Assembly (NCBI GenBank): GCA_000727475.1
Contig: KL647294.1
Span: forward strand, 2,374,116 to 2,438,115
Reading direction: 5' to 3'
Length of the DNA stretch: 64,000 nucleotides
Source of the DNA: Sarcocystis neurona
Taxonomy: Eukaryota; Apicomplexa; Conoidasida; Eucoccidiorida; Sarcocystidae
Shown: in pieces, positions 45,796 through 58,000 of the stretch
Layout: every line of letters begins with the position of its first letter
Position numbering within the stretch: position 1 is the stretch's first letter
Made by a program: the position numbers and the translations under genes
Notes under the pieces: generated by a model
The model's database searches: none
Told to the model about the DNA's origin: nothing
Seen by the model: the letters and a program-made list of their open reading frames with translations, nothing else

Positions 45796-48354
45796 ATGAG
45801 AGCAGCAGGAAACAGCAAAAGTGGCAGCAGCAGCAGCACGCCTTCTCCTCGCTCCGGTTACCCGGATGGAGAAAGAGAGCCGAACTCAGTTGTGGCGCAG
45901 CAGAGCCTGGCACACTTACAGCAACAGCAGTACCTCCAGCAGCAGCAGCATTACCAGCGGCAGCTGGAGCAGCAGCAGCAGCACCGGTATCACCAACAGC
46001 AGCAGCCTCCGCAGCATTATCAGCAGCGCCTGGCTTACCAACAGCAGCTGTTTGCGCAGCAGCAGTTCGCGTACCAGCAACAGCAGCAGCTCCCTTACGT
46101 CCAGCAGCGGCAGCCGCATTTGTATCGACAGCACCAGCAGCACGTTACCTACCAGGCGGATCCGCAGCTGGCGTACCAGCAGCTGCGGAGGGAGCAACAT
46201 CCACAGCAGCAGTCCTCGACACAGCAGCAGCACTACGCACAACGGCAACAAGGGTTCCAGCAGCATTTTCCCCATGAAGGCCTGCATGTGCGGAGGTCCC
46301 ACCCGGAGCAGCGACAGGTGGGCCCGCAGCAGCGGCCATCTTCGCTTCCCGCGCGCGGGCCGCTTTCGCGGCACCAGCGGAAGCAGCAGCAGCCACACCG
46401 TCGACGGCAGCAGCACCAGTCTTCACTGCAGCACCAGGACGAGGATCTGGTGATGCACCCTGTCTGTCCAGCAGGAGGCAGCAACACGGATGGGATGGAA
46501 GCGGAAGGGGTTGCTTCTCACTATCACTACTATGAAGAACCTGAGCTACGCAGCAGAAAAGATATCTGCAGCACTGCCGCTGCTGTGCTCGGTTTGGGGA
46601 GAGTCACGGGGGTCTTCCTCTTTGTCTTTGCGGCTACGGTTGCTGCTGCGATCGTTTTTGAGACTGCAGGGCCAGTGGCGCACGAGTACTACATCAGCTG
46701 CCACGGGAGCAATGTTGCCGTTTCCCACAAACTCTTTCTCGTGTTCCTGTTGCTCCAGACTTTCTTGATCGTCGTCCACTGGCCGCTCACTGCGGCTTCC
46801 TCTGCAGCAGTCGCTGCTGCCGTCCCCCACCACCGCCCACACTACCAGACGGCTGGAAGGGTGAGGCAGCACACTCAGCAGCACTACTACCAGGGGCAGC
46901 TGCAGGAGGCGGAGGAGGAAGACGAGGAGGAGCACCAGAACGAGCCGCATACGCAGCCGCAAGACCAAAAGCGTGTTTCACAACGCAGCTTGCACAAGAA
47001 GACAGCTGCGCACAGCAGCCCCATCAGCGGCTTCTCTCTCCTCTCTGTGTCCGACTGCGGGTCTGCGTGCGTCTCGAACGGCAGGAGGAGCTCGTTGGCG
47101 TGGCACACGGGAAGAGGAGGAAGCGTAGCAACAGAAACGCCTGCAGCAGCCGCAGAGTCGGCAGCTCACGAGGCAAAAGGAGACGTAACAGCACCGCACG
47201 GCCAACCGGCTGCGACCTGCAGTTCGTCAGAGAACTGCTCAGCTCTCCCTTCTCTGTTTTCTCTGACTTCTCCAACAGTCCCCCTAAACGCACCGATGAA
47301 GCAAAGCAGCGACACACCAAGAGCAACAGCGGCCCCCCCAGCTACACTGCCAGTTACAACAGCACCGGCAGCACCAGCGCGAGCAGCTGCAGCACCAGGA
47401 TTGCCAAAAGCAGCTTCAGCAGCAGCAGCACCGGCACAACGAGCAGCGGCACGAGCAGGCCGAGCAGCGGCAGCTGCACCAGGAGCAGCAGATGCTTCTG
47501 CGACACTTGCCACAGCCTGCAGACCTGCATTTGAGTCTTGCGGCTATGGGGAGAGATTGAGAATTTACAGCAGATGCTGCCAAGACGAGCAGCAGCTGCG
47601 GCCGTCCCTCAAGTTTGTGAGTGTTGCCGTGTGTGCCAGCGGCCCTCCGGATGCACTGCAGCGTGAAACAGGAGCTGCAGAAGAGGCGCCTACGTATGCG
47701 TCTCGGGGTTCGGCAGCGGCAGCAGCGAGGAGAGGAGGAGGAGGAGGAGCAGCGTCACCTACAAGAGCAACAGCAGCAGGAACAGCAGCGGAATTTGCAC
47801 CGCCGACACCTGAGTCAGCACCGCTGGTAGAAGAGAAATTTGTCAACGGCGTGGAACCACACGCGCGCCGTAGAACGTTGCTGCGAACTGGGGACAAGGA
47901 AAGGGAAACTGCTGATGACGAGTGCTACTACGCAGGCGAAGGAGGTGCTGCGAGGGTGCGGGGGAGCAGCAGAGGTTCTGGTGTACGTACAGCGCGTCTG
48001 ATACTCGACAGCATCGTCCAGGGCAACAACAGTAGCAGCAGCAGGGAAGGCTACATCCCTGCGTGCGATGAAATTTGCGGTGGAAGCGGGGATGAAGAGG
48101 AGGTAGAAGAAGAAGAAGGACAGGGAGCAGCAGAGATTGCCAGAGGACGCAGCCTTCGTTATCTGGTAAGCTGCTGCAACAAAGCACGGCTGACAGCAGA
48201 AGCGCAGGAACGGCAGCAGCGGAAGCAACACCTGCGTAGTGGCAGCAAAAGCACACGCAGCGTAAGCGCCTGGAGCCCGGCAGCCGCAGCGTCAGTAACA
48301 GGAGTGGCAGCGTCACCAGCAGCGGCGCAGCAGCAACAGCACCAGCAGCAGTAG
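45796..48354 (+). CDS. CAG-repeat protein with poly-Gln/Ala/Ser tracts and two membrane helices
   Basis: An ATG at 45796 opens 853 codons with no stop. Residues 1-220 are Gln-rich with Tyr, His, Arg and Pro between runs. Around residues 270-330 are two hydrophobic segments (VTGVFLFVFAATVAAAIVF and LFLVFLLLQTFLIVVHWPL) separated by about 30 residues with one Cys. After this come Ala-rich tracts, a Cys-bearing patch (CRPAFESCGYGERLRIYSRC), Gly/Arg and acidic tracts, and a Gln-rich end. Homopolymer tracts encoded by CAG are typical of Eimeria proteins. Donor-like sites inside (GTGAGT at about 47617, GTAAGC at about 48163) and other open frames mean introns may remove parts: a coiled-coil-like Glu/Gln frame at 47621-47830 competes. 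The two helices are the firmest protein feature. No known family recognised. Confidence 0.55.
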   Translation: MRAAGNSKSGSSSSTPSPRSGYPDGEREPNSVVAQQSLAHLQQQQYLQQQQHYQRQLEQQQQHRYHQQQQPPQHYQQRLAYQQQLFAQQQFAYQQQQQLPYVQQRQPHLYRQHQQHVTYQADPQLAYQQLRREQHPQQQSSTQQQHYAQRQQGFQQHFPHEGLHVRRSHPEQRQVGPQQRPSSLPARGPLSRHQRKQQQPHRRRQQHQSSLQHQDEDLVMHPVCPAGGSNTDGMEAEGVASHYHYYEEPELRSRKDICSTAAAVLGLGRVTGVFLFVFAATVAAAIVFETAGPVAHEYYISCHGSNVAVSHKLFLVFLLLQTFLIVVHWPLTAASSAAVAAAVPHHRPHYQTAGRVRQHTQQHYYQGQLQEAEEEDEEEHQNEPHTQPQDQKRVSQRSLHKKTAAHSSPISGFSLLSVSDCGSACVSNGRRSSLAWHTGRGGSVATETPAAAAESAAHEAKGDVTAPHGQPAATCSSSENCSALPSLFSLTSPTVPLNAPMKQSSDTPRATAAPPATLPVTTAPAAPARAAAAPGLPKAASAAAAPAQRAAARAGRAAAAAPGAADASATLATACRPAFESCGYGERLRIYSRCCQDEQQLRPSLKFVSVAVCASGPPDALQRETGAAEEAPTYASRGSAAAAARRGGGGGAASPTRATAAGTAAEFAPPTPESAPLVEEKFVNGVEPHARRRTLLRTGDKERETADDECYYAGEGGAARVRGSSRGSGVRTARLILDSIVQGNNSSSSREGYIPACDEICGGSGDEEEVEEEEGQGAAEIARGRSLRYLVSCCNKARLTAEAQERQQRKQHLRSGSKSTRSVSAWSPAAAASVTGVAASPAAAQQQQHQQQ

Positions 48355-48400
48355 CAACAGCACCAGCAGCAGTAGCAACAGCACCAGCAGCAGTAGCAAC
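48332..48400. repeat. 21-bp minisatellite, three full copies
   Basis: AGCAACAGCACCAGCAGCAGT is repeated at 48332, 48353 and 48374 and decays after 48395. In the Gln frame the repeat contains TAG, ending the long frame at 48352-48354, while the Ser/Asn frame and the Ala/Thr frame stay open for another 60-85 codons. Confidence 0.9.
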
Positions 48401-49926
48401 AGCAATAGCAGCAGCAGAAACAGCAACAGCAGCAATAGCAACAGCAGTGGTAGCCATAGCAATAGCACGAGCAGCCATACCAACAGCAGCAGCAGCAACG
48501 GCAGCAGCAGCGATGGTGACGGCGGCGGGTGTCTGAAGAACGGAAGGGGTGGCCGTACGTATCAAGCGCACACGTTCCACGGGCAGTAGAAACAGAAGCA
48601 CGGGCAGAGCAGCAGCAGAAACAGCCGTAGAAATCGCGGCAGCAACGGTACCAGAAGCGACAACAGCAGTACAAAGGGGAAGGGGGTTTCACAATGCAGC
48701 CACAGCAAGCGGGATGTGGATAGACTACACCTGAAGCACCCGGGTGATCCGCACTGACGCACATATACACATGTATCGGTATAGGTGTATACGCCTGCAA
48801 GTGTGTTCGTAGATGAACGTATATGTGTAGGTATCCATATACATAATTGTAAAACGGGCATTCCTGGGGCCATAATCACTGTGTCGTCTACTGTCCGCTA
48901 TGACTCTCTACGAATATGTGTGGATCCGTATAGATGTAAGAACAAGCGTACGCCTGTGTGTGTCTGTCTTTGTGAGTCTCGTTTTCCTCTATAGTCGATA
49001 ACTCTATATATGTGTGTGTGAAGGTACACCTACGCACACGTTCTTCTCTATTATCTTCTCTCTACAAAGGTATGCACAGAGACAGATTCACCTGCGTGTC
49101 CATATACATTCATATAAAGACGTTCGCAGGTCCCTGTATCTCGTCCATTATAACTGCTGACACGTACCCCTAGATATCTGTAAATATACACCTGTGTACA
49201 CAAACTCCTGTACACGTACAAAGACATATATATATATTAGACGCAGAGACGTATATTAATGTGTATCTTTGTCGGCACCGGAGGCATATACATATATGTA
49301 TATATATTACACACAGACGTCTTTATGGGCATGTATATCTCTTTCGGCACCGGGGGCGTGGATCGTTTACAGGTTACTACGTATATGCGTATTGTTGTTA
49401 ACATTATCGTCCACCTGTACAGAGAAGCTGACGAACGTCGCAGCGGTGTGTCTGTTCCCTTGCTTGTGGCTGGAGGAGGCGCGCACACGTAGAGACTTCG
49501 AGGGAGGTACACCGAAAAGTGAAGAAGGGAACGTGGCGAATTCACTAGGCACGCGTTTACACGTCTGCGTCATGTATATGGAGTTTTTACGTAGGGTATG
49601 CCCGGCGTATCTGCACACATATACACGCGTATACGTCTGCGTGTGAGTGTGTGTGTGCACGCTTACATCCCCTGTAGCACACGTATCGGGGTACGTGTAC
49701 ACATACGCGAAGATGACGGAGGCGAGCGTAGATTCGGCAGAGCCGTGGGAGGGGGGTACGCGGATAAGACGCCACTGATGCTTTTCCGTGTGTTGGGCTT
49801 TGCTGCTGCGCACTGGTGCTGTAGCCTTCAAGCAGCCTCGGTCCCCAGAGGCAGCAGCCGGAGCAGCAGCAGGAGGGACAGCAAGGGAGCAGCAGTCGCA
49901 CGAGCAGCACAAAGTCACCGTCTTCC
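48401..49926. other. 3' repeat tail and non-coding repeats
   Basis: The CAG/AGC-type repeat continues in decaying form to about 48700, still open in a Ser/Asn-rich + frame that ends with a TAG near 48590. From 48750 on the sequence is TA/GTACG-type repeat with no gene signal. Confidence 0.45.
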
Positions 49927-50175
49927 TTGGCCGCAGACGAAACAGCGGTAGCATCTCTCGCAGGGACCGCAGCAGCCGAAAAAGGCGCTGGGACGCGTGC
50001 GGCTGCTGCTGCTTCTGCAACGGACGATACGGCCATGTCAGGAGGGACAGAGGCGGCTGCAGCTGCGCAGACAGACAAGGGACACAGAGGTACACAAACA
50101 AGGACGCACTGCGTTCTCCTTTTGCTTGCTGCTGTAGCACCGGCAGCAGCCGCGTCGGTGTGGCTTCCTTCTAAA
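49927..50175 (+). CDS. Possible Ala-rich exon with a hydrophobic segment, perhaps upstream part of the next gene
   Basis: One + frame reads an Ala-rich peptide with Gly and Glu (ETAVASLAGTAAAEKGAG) and then a hydrophobic stretch (HCVLLLLAAVAPAAAASVWL). A GTAGAC donor after 50175 leaves phase 1, which is what the exon at 52070 needs. A minus-strand frame (49367-50140) is open too. Support is only composition and phase. Confidence 0.28.
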
Positions 50176-50232
50176 AGTAGACGTGCGTCCTCTTGTAATT
50201 CTCACGTCTTTTTCGCTGTGCATGCGGGATGA

Positions 50233-52069
50233 GGTAAAGAGATATTTTCATCCACACCTCCTTCTTTGTGACGGGATTTACACTTCACGTCTAACTTCAT
50301 TCTCTGGAGGAGTCTGTCTCGCTCCGGCGCGCAATGCTGAGTAGGTGTCTATACACACGTACGAGTGCCATCCGGTGTCTGTACGCAACAACGTCGGCAT
50401 GTTTCTCTGTGTCCTACTTCTCCAGTGGTTGTACTTGTCGATCTCCTGACGCGTTTTGCTGTGGTTTCTCTACCTTCTGCTTTCGACATTGTAGTAGCAT
50501 GTGCACAAAACGGTATAAAGAGAAGGCAGCTTCTTTCGGTGTGAGACTGGACATTTCACGTATGTCCTTGTGTTGGAACCATGGGGACGCGTTTTCGTCT
50601 TCAGACGTCGCGGTGTCTGTACACCGTCGACGTCACGTGGCCCGGGGATTCTCGATCCGGATATTCACAGAGAGAAAGAGGGGAACAGATGGGAACCGGA
50701 TGCATCTTGTGGCTAGATTCTTTATCGAATCTCAGGAACTCTTCACGAACCTGCTTCCCTCTCATATATAAATGTATGTAGATGTGCTTCGGTATCTTTC
50801 TGTCCCCTCCTCTCTCCCTCTACGTAGGTATAGATGCTGAGTAAGTCCTGTGTATCTCCACGGAGGTGGATTTTTGGAGGAAACTCTCTGAAGCTTCTCT
50901 TTCCTTCTTTGATGTATTCGCGTTGTCGACTTGCTGGGACAACGTGTACCATCTTCCCTTATTTACCGGCGTGCTCCTCTCTCAGGAAAGGTACCGCTGC
51001 CCTTGGTCGTGACTACGCGTCGATCGCCCTTTGTTTGTCTCCCTTTCTGTCTCAGTGTCTGCGGGTCCCTCCGTCCTTCTATCTCCGTCCTTTTCTCTCT
51101 TTTTATGTGATTTTATCTCTCCCGTGCTTCTCTGTCTCTGTCCCTGAACCTTGTTCTCTTCTTTTCTCTCTTGGCGTTCCTCTCCATCATCCTTCTAGGC
51201 CTTTCGCTCTGCTTTTTAATCTCCCTTCTTCTGTGTCCCTTTATTTATCTCTTTCTTTGTCTTTGCAGTTTTTCTTCCTTCTCTATCTCTATATACATAT
51301 ATATATATATCCCTCTGTCTGTTTACCGCCCTCTCTTCTTTCTCTGTTTCGTTTGCTTCGCCTGTGTCTCTGTCGCTTTCTGTATCTGCCCCACTTACTC
51401 TTTCTCTGTCTTTTTCTTCATCTGTCTTTGTTTACATACTTGTAAACACCGCAACGCCGTCTGATTATCCGCTGCTTGCTGCTGCGCGTCTATTTGCGTG
51501 CGTCATTTCCTTTGCGGAGATCGACATTTTCTATTCGACTGCTGGGGGAGGGCGCTTCCTTCCCGTGACGCAGATTTTCTCTGCTTTCCTCCTCTGTCCT
51601 CTTTCTGTATAAGAGAAGTGCCTGCTTGTCCCTGACGTATACGTCTTCCTTTATCTTCGTAAAAGAAGATTTACGGCAGCAGCACCACTTACCGCTCGCG
51701 CACGTTTCGGGGTGACTTCTACTCTGTCTGTCGTCGTGTGTGTGGTTTTCTCTGCCGCGTCCCACTGTTGTCTACGAGAAAATGCGCTTGTTCTTGTCTC
51801 ACGCCTCAGTTGCGCTCGCTTTCTCGCGTCTGCCTCGCTTTCTTCAGTGAGACAACGAGAAGCGTCACGCGCCCCTTCTCTGCCTTTTTCGCCTGTTTCG
51901 TGTTTCCGTGTCGCGAGCCTCTTTCGGCTTTTATGGAGTTCGCGTCCTCTCCGCCTCTCTTCGTTCAGTTCCTCGTGCTTCCCTCTTTTTCGTCGCGTCT
52001 GGAGTTGTTCGTTGCATTCTTTTCGCCCGCGCCGCCCGCTCTTTTTGTCGTCCTTTTTTTCTTCCGTAG
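50233..52069. other. CT-rich non-coding DNA
   Basis: From about 51000 the + strand is strongly pyrimidine-rich (TCTCTTTCTGTCT-like). Long Leu/Ser/Phe frames arise on + and Arg/Lys/Glu frames on minus as artefacts. It ends in the polypyrimidine tract and AG of the exon at 52070, so it is probably an intron or the upstream region of that gene. Confidence 0.6.
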
Positions 52070-55055
52070 GTGGCCACGAGAGCACCGTTCTGCGCGTTGT
52101 AGTGACAGCAGCGGCGGAAGGTGCCGGCTATGCAACGACACCAGCAGGAGCCTCAGGCGAGCGAATAGAAATCTACTGGCGCCCCTACGGTGTGGACTGG
52201 AACTGTAAGATATAGAAATGCCTATTGATGTGTAATTGTCTCGACCCACGCGTGCGTGTGGGTCATAACTCTAAGAAATCTGTGGCTGTATATAGGTGAA
52301 TCCATCTGGTTGAACGTGGAACCGCCACTCCACTAGCATGTCGTCTAAATGTATGTATAAGTGTGTGTGCTTTTTGGTTTACTTATGTATGCAGTCACAC
52401 CTATGTATCTGTGTTACTCTCAACGTACTCATACACAAATGTGTAAGTCTTGCTTTACATATATATATATATCTTTTTGTCTGGTCGTCTCAACGTACTT
52501 TTATGTGTGCATATATATACGTATATATATATATATATGTGTATGTAAATCTTGCTCTGCTTACACGTACTAGTCTCACCTGCTCAAGGATGTTTGTGTC
52601 CCTCGTAGTCTGTTTACATATACACGTGTGCATCAATATATGTATATATCGATCTGTCGCTCTCTACATCGTCCATATGTGTGTGTGTGCAAGTAGTGGT
52701 CCTAAGTATGAAGATGTGGCGTGGCTGATCCTATACGTGCGTGCGCAAAGTAGATACATTTGTGTATAAGCGCCGCGACATTTGTGTGTGTTCACTTCCG
52801 TATACACGTCTGTTAATGCCGACTAGGGATTACTGTTCTTGGTCAAAATAGACACGTGTGTGCGCGTGTGTCCACACGTATACATTCGAATCCCTTGTTA
52901 GAGGATGCAAAGAGTTCTTACAACTACACACACACAGCTAGACGTGAGAGGGACGGTTGTGGTGGAGAAGCATTAGCCGAGGCAGGAACTTGGGGTGGAC
53001 GTCCATCCCAGACAGTGAGGCCGAGCAGCCGCTGTGGAGACGATTTCTAGCAGAAGCGTCGACGCAGGGAACTGCGTACGGTGCGTACGTACACATCAAA
53101 ATTGAGGCTCCCAGCAGTAGCTGCCTAAAGACACGTCACCCCGATACTTTCGCTTCTGTGTCGCGCAAAAGGACACGTGCTGATGAAGGCCGCTGCTCTT
53201 TTCTGCGTTTGTTGCTACCTCTTTTCCGCGCCCTCCGTCTCCTTCACACCCGAGTGGGGGGCTGCGTCCGACCTATTCCCACGGAAGCAGCAGCAGCAAG
53301 GTGCAGCCGTGCGTTGGACAGGAAACTGTCTGTCCACGTTGATGTCTAGGGAGGGGGGCTGCAGCTCCTTTGTTTCTCCACATTACTAGAGATGTCCTGG
53401 ATATGTCCCTGTACGGGGTACATCCTCCTGGACACGTATCAGTAGGCAATCGTAGCTGGTCACTCCTGCACGTGTCTTCACACGAGGATGCTTCTCTGCA
53501 GCGTCTACGTGTTCACACATCCCCAGACGCACGTACAGACGCACTAGGGAGTGGTGAAAACAAATTTCCCGCAGAATTCGAATGGGGTGAAGTTTGTGTT
53601 TCAACGTCGCGACGGTGCGTCGTCAGACTCCGACGGAGTCCTGTCTCTTCCGCCTCGTCTTCTACCTCTTCTTCTCCTCTTCTCTGTTCCGTTTTTCTTT
53701 TTCTTCTTCCTCTTCCCCTTTCTCTTCTTCTTTTTCCTCTTCCTCTGCCTCTCCTGTTTCGTCTGCGTCCCCTTCTTCTTCGTCCCCTTTTGGTTTTTCT
53801 GCCGCTATTCTTCCATCAACGAAAACGTGTAAGTGTGCATCCTCCAGCTGTTGCCTCGCCACCTGTGTAGTCCTTCGACCGCTTTGCTGTACTGCCGGGG
53901 GTCCTGAGGATATCGCGAAGAACGCGTCCGGGTGTACGTACACCCCGCCGGTGCCGCGGGCGGGCACCTCCTGGTGCCTCTCCGCCGCAAGCCCGGAGTG
54001 CCTCTCCCCCCCGTGTGCACTCCCCCTCCTCTTTGTGGACGCGGGGTGCCGCTGCTGCTGCCTCTTCTTCTGTGTACAGCAGTATGGACAGCGACAACCT
54101 TCTTTATCTACGCCCTGGGCTTCTACGCCGCCGTTTTAGGATGGCGCGTCTACGGCGGCTCAGCAGCAAATTATACGACGTGGAGCACGTGCAGTCACTT
54201 GGACTTCCCCACCTTCGGAGCTGACTTGTAGGCCTCCTTTTTTACTTCGCGTGTCTCTCTCTCTCGACGTGTCTTTCGCCACCACTGTAGAGCGCGACGC
54301 ACCAGCTCCTTCACTACCCTGCTGTCCCGAAGCTTACTTACTCTCGCTTTCTCTTTGTGTACCTATCTGCACGTATCTCCCTCAATGTGTGTCTCTCTTC
54401 CCGTCTGTCTCTATTTCTCTGTCCGTTTCTCTCGTTTCCCGTAGATGTGTCTCTCTCTCTCTTCACATGTCCTCCCGTAATTCTTTCCTTATTTCACTCT
54501 GTGCGTCTTCTTCTGCATGGCTTTTCAAACCTCCCTCTCTCTCTGTCTACATACATGTGTCTGTATATATCTCTGGTTGTCCCTCGGCATTCATCAGTGT
54601 AGGTGATTTCCCCGTCCTTTCTGTGTCTTTCTGTATACCGTCCTGCATCTTTCTTTATTTACGTGCCTCTCTCTCCGCATACCTTCTTGTGTGTATCTCT
54701 GTGTGTGTGTGTTAGTCTGGATCTTTCGATATGTACCTCCTTGTGTGTCTCGGTCTCTGTAGTCGATTTCCCCCTGTGTTTCTCTCCTCTGTGTGTATTT
54801 GTCAGTCCCTCATTCGTTTGCTGTTCATCTCTCTTTCTCTCTGTAAGCCTCTGCGTTTCTCTCGCTCTTTTTAGACGTCCCCGTCTTCTTGACTTCCCCC
54901 GTCTGTCTCTCTTTTCGCCCATCTGTTCATAACTCCTTGTGTATCTATACCTGTACCTCTCCCTATGTATCATTCTCTCCTTTTTTATCTCTCTCTACCT
55001 ATATCTCTGTGTTTCTCTCTCTCTCTGTAAATCTCTCCCTCTATGTGTCCCTCTG

Positions 55056-55091
<36 letters not shown>

Positions 55092-58000
55092 CTCTTTCTC
55101 TCTATATCTCTCTCTGTATGTCTCTCCCCGTATGTATCTCTTTCTCATACGTATATATATGTATGTGTACACGTTACTCTCGCTGTTTCTCTGTCTCTCT
55201 CTATGCATATCTCTGTCCCTCTCTCTCTGTAAATCTCTCCTGCTATGTGTCTCTCTCATACGTACATATATGTATATATACATATTTCTCTCTCTGCATC
55301 TGTCTCTCTCCTTGTGTCTCTCCGGTTATCTCTTCCTCTGTGTATCCATCTCTCACATATATAGATATATACTTCTCTCTCTTTCAAGCTTCCTGTGTTG
55401 TCCTTTTCTGCGTCTCTCTCTCGCGTTCCTTTGCACCCCTCTCTACGAATCGCTCCCTACGTTCCCTTTCACATATCTCGCTTTGTACTTTTCTCCACTC
55501 CCTTGTAGTTCTCTCTGAATAATAGTGGAATCGGCAAGAGAGGTCTCAAGTATGGAGGAAAACACAGCTGCGCACGTATGCACCCCGCGCGTATATACAG
55601 ATATATATTTTGCGCCCGTTTCGCATTTGCCGACCACCCACGCGTTGTCTTTAGTTGAATTTCCCGCAGTAATAGAGTCTTTCCACGTCTGCTGTATGCA
55701 TCTACGTGTGTGTGGGTGCCGATCTTCCCATCTGCATAGATGTGCGTTGAGACGCCTGCGTGCGAAGGTGTGGCCTCTTGTTGGAGTGAGTGTGGGGTGT
55801 CTATACACCACGACGCGACATCCTCACGCGTGTGGTACACTATCATCGGCCGCCCCCCTCTGGCCGTTTTACTAAATGCGGGATCGATTCGTCGAAAACT
55901 ACCTGCAGAGTGGATCCCGTATCTGTTTCTCTCTGTGCTCCTGCATGGTGTGACAGCTCCCCCGGTCTGTACCGGCTTCTTCTGTCGCTGCAGTGTACGT
56001 ACACCACGTCCGTGCCGGCTGCGGTTCTTGCCGTGGGCGTGCAAGACGTCTCTACACGGCCTGCTCCTCTCTGTAGTGTACGCACACCGCGTCTGTACTG
56101 ACTGCTGTCTTTCACAGCAATAGAGACGCATGAGGCGTGAAGCGTAGAAGTGCCTTTCCATCGATATATTACTAGCAGTGGAGTACTGTAATCGCGTCCC
56201 TGAGGCGTTTGTATGGTTCCTCTCTCTCTCTCTGTATGTGTGTGTATTCGGTATATGTGGATGGCTACCTGTGTGTTGGTAATTCCGCTTTCGTATCGAC
56301 ACAGTGTGTATATGTGTATGTATGTCCATGTACGGATACCTCTCTATATACTGGACAACCTATCTAATACACGTATTAGCCCACATCAATTATACGTATC
56401 TCTTTCTCCCTCTCTCTCTATACATACGTATATATATATGTATATGTATGTACGCATCCTTCTCTGTCGCGCTCACCCTGTGTGCATATACATCTCTGTG
56501 TATTTCTGTACTTACTGAGTTATCGGGAACATTTGTAGTTGTAAAGATACATATCCTCCCTCTCTGTATATATATATATATGTATGTGTCTGTGTATTTC
56601 TATACACGTGTCTCTTTCCCTCTCTCACTCTCTCTATATGTGGATATGTGTATGCTCATAAGTTTCTCTGTATATATACATATGTACACATCCCTGTGTG
56701 TCCGTATACTTGTTACGTTGTCGAAAACACTTGTGATTGTGTGGACGGCAAATATGAATTAGTGTGGAATCAGCAGGAGACTGGGTGAACACGGGGGAAA
56801 ACGCGTGTGTTCACGAATGCACACGCCGAAGGCAGACGATTTGCTGTTGAAGATCGCTTTGCGTCTTCCTTTCCTTTCAAAGGCAGATGGTCTGCTGTAG
56901 TCAGCCTGAAGATTTGTTTGCGTCTTCGCAAAAACGTTTCGTCTTCTCTGCTGCTGCAGGCCGCTGATGCACAGCGTCGTCTCAGACTTCACTTTTGTGG
57001 AAGTGTTTGGCGCGTGCGCCGCGCATTTGCTTCTCGTGCGCAAGTACCTCGATCCATACCGTCTGTCCTCCTACTGCCTGATCTTCCCCCTTTTGCTGCG
57101 GTGAGACACTGCCGGCGGAATCTCACTACTTTCAACTTGGCAGCGCTTCACACAGACCCCCTCTGGTTCGGAGGAAGTGCAGAGACAGAAACTCGCAGTT
57201 GCTGGTGCTGTTGCGTATTCTCGCTGCGCGCTGCAGATGCGGCGGGTTCACGTCAAAGGAAGGTAGTTCTTTTTATTCCGACTTCTGTGTTCGTATTGCA
57301 GTTTGCCCTGGATACTCCAGACTGCGTACATGTACACATATACATGTATATATGTGTATATAGGTATTTGAATGCTGCATGTATTGATACGCATGTGTAG
57401 AGATATATGTGTGTTTGTGTACGCCTGTACATGCGTGAAGAAGACGTTTAGTCTATCTGTTCGTATTTATACGTATGCACGCACACCTACTGACGTGTAC
57501 TATATACACGATGGAAACATATATGTGTACACCTAAATTTGTAGGAAGCTCCTTTCGGTCCTCCGTGTCTCCCTGTGTGTTTGCCTGCTCTCTGTGGCTT
57601 CTGTTTTTGCTGAGAAGTCTTCCACGTATATATAGATAGAGAGAGAGTTGCACTTGAGGTTCTTCAATATATAGCACGTATATGTCTGCATATGTGTAGA
57701 AGCTGTATACATGTGTATAGAAATATGTATATATATATATGTATGTACGCACGCGAACGCGCAGATTATCTGCGTATACATATACATATATATAAATGTA
57801 TGTATACGTAGCGGATCTGCTCCACAAGCACGCAGGAAGTGTATGTGTGTGTATATTTAATTTGCGATTACTCGTGTCTGAGGCTCCGGTATATACTTCC
57901 GTATATCAATATCAGTAGTGGAACTGCTCCTTAAACGCACGAAGTATATGTATGTGTATGCATATGATCTACATATATTAGTGTCTGAGGCTCCTAGTCG

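Noticed and set aside
45916..48800. Long minus-strand frames full of Leu, Cys or Ala
   Set aside because: They are the reverse complement of CAG repeats (CTG/TGC/GCT) and have no independent features.
49367..50140. 257-codon minus frame
   Set aside because: No ATG with sensible N-terminus and half of it is translated GTACG/TATA repeat; the + reading with matching phase is preferred.
51000..56000. Many Leu/Ser/Phe-rich + frames that look like membrane proteins
   Set aside because: They arise from CT-rich intron DNA; only segments with splice borders and phase agreement were kept.
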